Of a stretch of DNA of 19,022 bases, positions 15,310 to 19,022 are shown one piece after another. The stretch is from Acidaminococcaceae bacterium (GTDB lineage Bacteria; Bacillota; Negativicutes; Acidaminococcales; Acidaminococcaceae). A program made the position numbers and the translations under genes. The stretch spans positions 1 to 19,022 of the forward strand of contig JAKSOM010000006.1 of NCBI GenBank assembly GCA_024405585.1. Direction: 5' to 3'. The notes under the pieces are model-generated. The model did no database searches. It was given only the letters and a program-made list of their open reading frames with translations, and was not told the DNA's origin. Each line of letters opens with the position of its first letter. Position 1 is the first letter of the stretch.

Positions 15310-15317
15310 AATTTTAC

Positions 15318-15346
15318 TTGCAATAATAAGAATAAAGGTCTATAAT
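15318..15346 (+). promoter_or_regulatory. promoter of tRNA-Pro
   Basis: TTGCAA (15318-15323) and a perfect TATAAT (15341-15346) are spaced 17 nt apart, ending 20 nt before the mature tRNA 5' end. This gives the tRNA its own start even if read-through from the upstream gene occurs. Confidence 0.8.
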
Positions 15347-15366
15347 AACTTCCGTTGTTCCCATGT

Positions 15367-15443
15367 CGGGGCGTAGCGCAGTTTGGTAGCGCGCTTGCTT
15401 CGGGAGCAAGAGGCCGTGGGTTCGAATCCCGCCGCCCCGACCA
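15367..15443 (+). tRNA. tRNA-Pro (anticodon CGG)
   Basis: The 77-nt sequence folds into a full cloverleaf. Acceptor stem CGGGGCG pairs with CGCCCCG. The D arm is GCGC-AGTTTGGTA-GCGC. The anticodon stem CTTGC/GCAAG encloses TTCGGGA with anticodon CGG. The T arm is GTGGG-TTCGAAT-CCCGC. Discriminator A and an encoded CCA follow. It reads the proline codon CCG, which is common in the genes of this window. Confidence 0.97.
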
Positions 15444-15457
15444 CATAAACAGCAATT

Positions 15458-15489
15458 AAAAAATCCTCCGAAAACTCGGAGGATTTTTT
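15458..15489. terminator. bidirectional terminator shared by tRNA-Pro and rplL
   Basis: A perfect 13-bp stem (AAAAAATCCTCCG at 15458-15470, CGGAGGATTTTTT at 15477-15489) encloses a 6-nt loop. It gives a T-run on the 3' side in both directions. It lies 15 nt after the tRNA and 13 nt after the rplL stop on the other strand. Confidence 0.95.
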
Positions 15490-15502
15490 GCGTCAAGCCA
15501 AA

Positions 15503-15871
15503 TTATTTAATCTCAACAGTTGCGCCTGCTTCTTCCAATTTCTTTTTAAGAGCGTCAGCGTCTGCTTGGCTAACTTTCTCCTTAACAGCCTTGGGAGCGC
15601 CGTCAACCAGGTCCTTAGCTTCCTTCAAGCCCAAACCGGTGATTTCACGAACAACCTTAATAACGCCGATCTTGCTTTGGCCGGCACTGGTCAAAACAAC
15701 ATCAAACTCGGTCTTCTCTTCTTCAGCAGCAGCTGCGGGAGCAGCGGCAGCGGCAACAGCTACGGGAGCAGCGGCACTAACACCGAACTTTTCTTCCAAC
15801 TCTTTTACGAGCTCAGCAAGCTCCAACACGGTCATTTTTTCAATCGCTTCAATAATTTGCGCCTTATCCAT
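15503..15871 (-). CDS. rplL: ribosomal protein L7/L12
   Basis: Stalk protein of the 50S subunit, present in several copies on L10 and needed for GTPase factor recruitment. The 122-aa product has an N-terminal dimerisation and L10-binding helix pair ([21 protein letters not shown]), an Ala-rich hinge (about 38-54), and the C-terminal domain with [23 protein letters not shown] 15871 is preceded by AAAGGAG with good spacing; longer frames up to 15922 would add a non-conserved tail. It is last in the operon, 57 nt after rplJ. In many bacteria rpoB follows; here a terminator follows directly. Confidence 0.98.
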   Translation of the reverse strand: MDKAQIIEAIEKMTVLELAELVKELEEKFGVSAAAPVAVAAAAAPAAAAEEEKTEFDVVLTSAGQSKIGVIKVVREITGLGLKEAKDLVDGAPKAVKEKVSQADADALKKKLEEAGATVEIK

Positions 15872-15928
15872 TTTTATTTCTCCTTTTTCTCTAAAAATTG
15901 CCTCATTCAGAGGTCCGTTCATTCTGCC

Positions 15929-16453
15929 TCAGGCAGATTCCTTTTGCTTACGCACTGCATCCAGGGCGTAAACCACTTTGGCAAGCGTACCGTTGAGCAC
16001 ACGCACAAACCCGGTAACGGGGGCCTGCATACTGCCCAACATCTTTGCCAGCAAAACTTCCTTGGGGGGAAGATCCGCCAACGCCTTGACCTGGGCGGCA
16101 CTGATAACTGCGCCATCCAGAACTGCCAATTTGACTTTCAGCTTCTTTGTGGATTTCACAAATTCACCCACAATCTTTGCGGCTGCCACAGGATCCTCCG
16201 GAGCACAGGCAATGGCGGTGTTTTCTGCCAATGCGGGCTCCAGGCCTTCGTAACCGAGTTCCTTGCCTGCAATACGCAAAAAGGTGTTCTTCACAACAAC
16301 ATACTTCACACCCGCTTCACGCAATTTGGCACGGAACGCCGTATCCTCAGCCACAGTCAAACCTTTAAAGTCGACCAAAATAACCGCCTTGGACGCCTGC
16401 ATAAGCTCCTTAATTTCAGCTATCTTTGCAACTTTTTCCGGTCTAATTGCCAT
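15929..16453 (-). CDS. rplJ: ribosomal protein L10
   Basis: Base of the L7/L12 stalk on the 50S subunit; also the translational or attenuation regulator of its own operon in many bacteria. The 174-aa product starting MAIRPEKVAKIAEIKELMQ has the family pattern: AVILVDFKGLTVAEDTAFRAKLREAGV, VVKNTFLRIA, and a C-terminal L12-binding helix (LAKVVYALDAVRKQKE). ATG 16453 has GGAGGT 8 nt upstream. A frame extending to 16531 would run through the leader hairpins and is rejected. It is preceded by an L10 leader with an attenuator. Confidence 0.97.
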   Translation of the reverse strand: MAIRPEKVAKIAEIKELMQASKAVILVDFKGLTVAEDTAFRAKLREAGVKYVVVKNTFLRIAGKELGYEGLEPALAENTAIACAPEDPVAAAKIVGEFVKSTKKLKVKLAVLDGAVISAAQVKALADLPPKEVLLAKMLGSMQAPVTGFVRVLNGTLAKVVYALDAVRKQKESA

Positions 16454-16489
16454 AGGTCTTAACCTCCTTCTTAAAGATTTTGTTAAATC

Positions 16490-16521
16490 AAAAAGACCCT
16501 CGGCCCTGGGAGCCGGAGGTC
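16490..16521 (-). terminator. attenuator hairpin in the L10 leader
   Basis: GACCTCCGGC (16512-16521) pairs with GCCGAGGGTC (16495-16504) across a 7-nt loop, with one C-A mismatch and one G-U pair. UUUUU (16490-16494) follows on the minus strand. This is an intrinsic terminator placed about 40 nt ahead of the rplJ ATG, so it can only serve as a conditional terminator. Confidence 0.75.
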
Positions 16522-16612
16522 GGAAGTCCATTCATCTATCTTCCTCCGGCCTCGGCAGGCGACTGGTGTCTTACATCTTGTGATACCTGCTGTCTCTGGC
16601 CCGTAGTCATCT
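16490..16612 (-). promoter_or_regulatory. L10 leader (ribosomal protein L10 autoregulatory mRNA element)
   Basis: The 5' region of rplJ mRNA carries the L10-leader signature ACAGCAGGT...GCCTGCCGAGG. The helix GCAGG/CCTGC is formed by 16586-16590 and 16555-16559, and an outer GGCC/GGCC helix by 16598-16601 and 16548-16551. Downstream, CCGGAGG (minus strand, 16543-16549) can pair with CCTCCGG (16513-16519), which are the same bases the attenuator needs. The region therefore shows a binding element, an antiterminator and a terminator. By analogy with the family, free L10 (probably with L12) bound to the leader would favour termination and match stalk-protein supply to demand. Confidence 0.85.
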
Positions 16613-16630
16613 GATTCAATTTGTGGAAAA

Positions 16631-17323
16631 TTATTTGTCACTGGTGGCCTTAAGGGTATCAATCCTTACGCCAGGCCCCATACTGGTGCTCAACGTAATG
16701 GCCTTGATATAAGTACCTTTGGCACCGGAGGGCTTAACCTTGATAATGGTATCAACAAAAGCCAAATAGTTTTCCAAAAGTTTGGCCTCATCAAAACTTA
16801 CCTTGCCGAAAGGCACCTGCACATTGCCCGCCTTGTCGCAGCGGTACTGCACCTTGCCGGCCTTGATCTCATTGATGGCCTTGGTAACGTCCATAGTAAC
16901 GGTACCAACTTTGGGGTTAGGCATCATGCCACGGGGACCCAAAATCTTACCCAACTTGCCCACAACGCCCATCATATCCGGGGTTGCAACGCAGACATCG
17001 AAATCCAGCCAGCCGCCCTTAATCTTGGTGGCCAAATCCTCTCCGCCCACATAATCGGCACCTGCTGCAGTCGCTTCCTGCTCCTTGGCGCCCTTGGCAA
17101 AAACCAGAACCTTCTTGCTCTTGCCGGTACCATGGGGCAGAACCATTGCGCCACGAACCTGCTGGTCGGGATACTTGGGATCCACGCCCAAACGAATCGC
17201 AACTTCCACACTGCTGTCGAACTTGGTCACAGAGGTCTTTCTCACAAGAGCCACTGCCTCCTTCGGAGTGTAGAGTTTGCCCGCTTCGATCAACTTCAAA
17301 GCGTCATCATACTTTTTACCCAT
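16631..17323 (-). CDS. rplA: ribosomal protein L1
   Basis: Forms the mobile L1 stalk near the E site of the 50S subunit and binds 23S rRNA; in many bacteria it also represses the rplK-rplA message. The 230-aa product is of normal length. It has [33 protein letters not shown] split across domain I, domain II with [25 protein letters not shown], and a C-terminus [19 protein letters not shown] 17323 has AAGGAGG 5 nt upstream. It lies 44 nt after rplK. Confidence 0.98.
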   Translation of the reverse strand: MGKKYDDALKLIEAGKLYTPKEAVALVRKTSVTKFDSSVEVAIRLGVDPKYPDQQVRGAMVLPHGTGKSKKVLVFAKGAKEQEATAAGADYVGGEDLATKIKGGWLDFDVCVATPDMMGVVGKLGKILGPRGMMPNPKVGTVTMDVTKAINEIKAGKVQYRCDKAGNVQVPFGKVSFDEAKLLENYLAFVDTIIKVKPSGAKGTYIKAITLSTSMGPGVRIDTLKATSDK

Positions 17324-17367
17324 TGTTTCCTCCTTGTGGTCCTAACGGCCTACGGCCTCCCACTGAA

Positions 17368-17793
17368 TCAACCTTCGATGGTAATGCCCATAGAACGGGC
17401 TGTGCCCTCAATCATGCGCATTGCAGCGTCCACACTGCCCGCATTAAGGTCCACCATCTTCGCCTGTGCGATCTCACGCACCTTTTCCCGGGCCACCTTG
17501 GCCACCTTCAACTTGTTGGGTGTGCCAGAGGCCTTCTCCAAACCTGCCGCCTTCAAAAGAAGCACGGAAGCAGGCGGGGTTTTGGTAACGAACGTAAAGG
17601 AACGGTCCTCAAAAACTGTAATCTCCACAGGAATAATCAAACCCACATCCTTGGCAGTTCTTGCGTTGAAATCCTTTACAAAGGCCATAATGTTAATACC
17701 CGCCTGACCCAACGCCGGGCCTACGGGGGGTGCCGGTGTGGCTTTGCCGCCGGGAACCTGTAACTTTACGACCTTGACTACCTTCTTCGGCAT
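17368..17793 (-). CDS. rplK: ribosomal protein L11
   Basis: Binds the GTPase-associated centre of 23S rRNA and is needed for stringent-response sensing. The 141-aa product has the proline-rich N-terminal segment ([29 protein letters not shown]) and a C-terminal rRNA-binding domain ([39 protein letters not shown]). The ribosome site AAGGAGG is 7 nt before ATG 17793. It lies 17 nt after nusG. Confidence 0.98.
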   Translation of the reverse strand: MPKKVVKVVKLQVPGGKATPAPPVGPALGQAGINIMAFVKDFNARTAKDVGLIIPVEITVFEDRSFTFVTKTPPASVLLLKAAGLEKASGTPNKLKVAKVAREKVREIAQAKMVDLNAGSVDAAMRMIEGTARSMGITIEG

Positions 17794-17810
17794 TTTACAT
17801 CCTCCTTTCC

Positions 17811-18344
17811 TTAAATCTCCTCAATCTTGAAATAATCAACCTCGGCCGGGGTCTCACGACCGAACATATCAATCAGCACGCCCACCGTGCCACGGCCCTC
17901 ATTGACTTCCACCACCTTGCCCACGAAGTCCTTGAAAGCGCCCTCCTTGATACGCACATTCTGACCGACTTTGACCTTAATCTCCACTCCCTCCGGCCGA
18001 TCCTCAACACCGATCTCCCGCAGCAGTTTCTTTGCCTCGGAATCGGTCAAAGGAACGGGCACCTTCTCGGAACCCACGAAACCGGTAACACCCGGCGTAT
18101 TACGTACCACATACCAGGTATCCGGCTCCACAACCATTTCCACCAACACATAACCCGGGTAGAGTTTCTTCGGCACAATAACCCGCTTGCCGTTCTTCTC
18201 CTCCACCACATTCTGCATAGGAATAACAGCCCGAAGCACCCTGTCCTGCATGCCCAAGGACTCCACCTTACGCATCAGGTTGGTTTGCACTTTGTTTTCG
18301 TATCCGGAGTATGTATGTACAACATACCAATGCTTCCCAGCCAT
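17811..18344 (-). CDS. nusG: transcription termination/antitermination factor NusG
   Basis: RNA polymerase-associated elongation factor that links transcription to Rho and to ribosomes. The 177-aa product is complete. Its N-terminal NGN domain runs from [19 protein letters not shown] through [12 protein letters not shown] and [12 protein letters not shown]-terminal KOW domain (about 122-177) contains [25 protein letters not shown] lies 8 nt before ATG 18344. It is 17 nt after secE. Confidence 0.98.
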   Translation of the reverse strand: MAGKHWYVVHTYSGYENKVQTNLMRKVESLGMQDRVLRAVIPMQNVVEEKNGKRVIVPKKLYPGYVLVEMVVEPDTWYVVRNTPGVTGFVGSEKVPVPLTDSEAKKLLREIGVEDRPEGVEIKVKVGQNVRIKEGAFKDFVGKVVEVNEGRGTVGVLIDMFGRETPAEVDYFKIEEI

Positions 18345-18361
18345 AAACTATTCCCCCCCGA

Positions 18362-18550
18362 CTACTGAAGAATCCAACGAAACACAACACTAAAGAATGT
18401 ATCAATCACCCAAATCAAGGCGGCACAAAAAGCCACCGCAACAAGCACCACTGCGGTATTATTGATAATCTCCTGCCTGGTGGGCCAGGAGACCTTCTTC
18501 AACTCTTCAATTGTACCCCTGACAAACCCAAACGGATTGTTCCCGCCCAT
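18362..18550 (-). CDS. secE: preprotein translocase subunit SecE
   Basis: Small essential membrane subunit of the SecYEG channel. The 62-aa product has the short single-helix form common in Bacillota: an amphipathic cytoplasmic helix with the hallmark FVRGTIEELKKVSWPTRQEI (residues 9-28), then one membrane helix (about 29-58). ATG 18550 has only a weak GGGTG ribosome site, so translation may depend on rpmG just upstream (20-nt gap). Confidence 0.97.
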   Translation of the reverse strand: MGGNNPFGFVRGTIEELKKVSWPTRQEIINNTAVVLVAVAFCAALIWVIDTFFSVVFRWILQ

Positions 18551-18564
18551 ATCGGTGCACCCAA

Positions 18565-18581
18565 AGACGACTATTTCGTCT
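18565..18581 (-). other. small stem-loop at the rpmG-secE junction
   Basis: AGACGA/TCGTCT (arms 18565-18570 and 18576-18581, 5-nt loop) spans the rpmG stop codon and lies just before the weak secE ribosome site. It could lower secE translation or mark an RNA processing point. It is not a terminator, since secE and nusG clearly belong to the operon. Confidence 0.35.
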
Positions 18582-18720
18582 CCTTATGCAAAGTATGTTT
18601 CTTGCAGAACTTGCAATACTTTTGCAACTCGATACGATCCGGATCATTCTTCTTATTCTTATTAGTTTGGTAATTTCTCTGCTTGCACTCCGTGCATTCC
18701 AAAGTAACTAAATTACGCAT
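18571..18720 (-). CDS. rpmG: ribosomal protein L33 (four-cysteine type)
   Basis: Small zinc-binding protein of the 50S subunit. The 49-aa product begins [19 protein letters not shown] and continues through [18 protein letters not shown] to [10 protein letters not shown]. Two CxxC pairs, CTEC (9-12) and CKFC (36-39), show the zinc-dependent (C+) form. ATG 18720 has GAGGTG about 6 nt upstream. Position immediately before secE-nusG is the classic one. A zinc-independent paralogue, if any, lies elsewhere. Confidence 0.97.
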   Translation of the reverse strand: MRNLVTLECTECKQRNYQTNKNKKNDPDRIELQKYCKFCKKHTLHKETK

Positions 18721-18752
18721 TTCTCACACCTCACTTAGAGCATATTAAAAGA

Positions 18753-18769
18753 GCAACAAAATTTGTTGC
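18753..18769 (-). other. 5'-terminal stem-loop of the rpmG operon transcript
   Basis: GCAACAAA and TTTGTTGC are arranged as a 17-nt palindrome with a single central base. It lies at the predicted transcription start, so the RNA would begin with a hairpin (at least 6 bp) followed by CUCUUUU. Such a 5' hairpin can protect mRNA. The run of U after it might also allow early termination. Confidence 0.45.
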
Positions 18770-18775
18770 CCTAAT

Positions 18776-18804
18776 AAGATAGCACAAGTGAAGATGTATG
18801 TCAA
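18776..18804 (-). promoter_or_regulatory. promoter of the rpmG-secE-nusG-rplKAJL operon
   Basis: A perfect TTGACA (18799-18804) and TATCTT (18776-18781) are separated by 17 nt on the minus strand. Transcription should start near 18770, giving a leader of about 50 nt before rpmG. Confidence 0.8.
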
Positions 18805-19022
18805 GCAAAATTTCATCTATATAGAAACGAAAAACATTACTCACTGACAACACCCTTCAAAAAGGCATAAACATTCATCTGATTGCCTCTTCAGCAAAGC
18901 GGTTCCGCAAAGCAGTGGCGTTTTGTTTTGTACCTTTCACAAAAATTCTCTCAAAAAAAACGTTTGAAACGTCAAAATGCACTTGTCAAGCAAAAGTAGA
19001 CACGAAAATTAGAACGACTTGG

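Larger units (their letters stand above)
18721..19022. other. 302-nt region upstream of rpmG
   Basis: Holds the rpmG promoter and start-site hairpin. Further upstream is a second copy of TTTTGCTTGACA (18984-18995, identical to 18799-18810) without a -10 box at the right distance. A short palindrome ACGTTT-C-AAACGT (18959-18971) followed by a T-run on the minus strand might be the weak terminator of a gene beyond the window. No open frame or RNA gene is apparent. Confidence 0.5.

Noticed and set aside
16454..16531. Longer rplJ reading frame starting at 16531
   Set aside because: It would translate the L10 leader and attenuator; the residues are non-conserved and the strong ribosome site is at ATG 16453.
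18984..18989. Second promoter at the upstream TTGACA
   Set aside because: No -10-like hexamer occurs 15-19 nt downstream on the minus strand; the sequence there is CAAACG and a T-run.

Overview
The window is a chromosomal housekeeping segment of a bacterium that looks like a member of the Bacillota (Firmicutes), possibly the Negativicutes. Evidence: nearly every gene has a strong purine-rich Shine-Dalgarno site (AGGAGG or GGAGG type), L33 is the four-cysteine zinc type, a small CxxC (DUF1858-like) protein is present, and L10-leader attenuation is used. The class-level placement is inference from gene content and style, not from a marker comparison. No mobile element, CRISPR array, rRNA gene or phage gene was found. 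Almost everything lies on the minus strand; only one small gene and a tRNA lie on the plus strand.

Read in the direction of minus-strand transcription (high to low coordinates):
(1) 18804-15458 is the rpmG-secE-nusG-rplK-rplA-rplJ-rplL cluster. It has a TTGACA promoter in front, an L10 leader with an attenuator in front of rplJ, and a strong terminator after rplL. rpoB does not follow rplL.
(2) 14974-15489, plus strand: a 111-aa protein that resembles a stand-alone DnaA domain I, then tRNA-Pro(CGG) with its own promoter. The tRNA converges on rplL and shares its bidirectional terminator.
(3) 14883-10011: tyrS-brnQ-priA, tightly packed and closed by a terminator. tyrS and the plus-strand gene diverge from a 90-nt region with two near-consensus promoters and an inverted repeat.
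(4) 9952-7796: a 471-nt intergenic region holding a perfect 16-bp inverted repeat, a 15-nt direct repeat and a promoter. It is followed by an unlisted 38-codon hydrophobic small ORF and a 596-aa atypical glutamine synthetase.
(5) 7687-1: pheS-pheT, a CxxC protein, then the fatty-acid/phospholipid genes plsX-fabD-fabG-acpP-fabF. fabF runs off the left edge. Genes overlap or are separated by short gaps, so one long transcript is plausible. fabH and an enoyl-ACP reductase gene are missing from between plsX and fabD.

The most unusual points are: fabD interrupted by an in-frame stop inside a roughly 75-nt scrambled, G-rich stretch although total gene length is normal; the small ORF and repeat architecture ahead of the unusual glutamine synthetase; the large palindrome at 9952-9986; the DnaA-domain-I-like orphan; and the visible three-state switch of the L10 leader.
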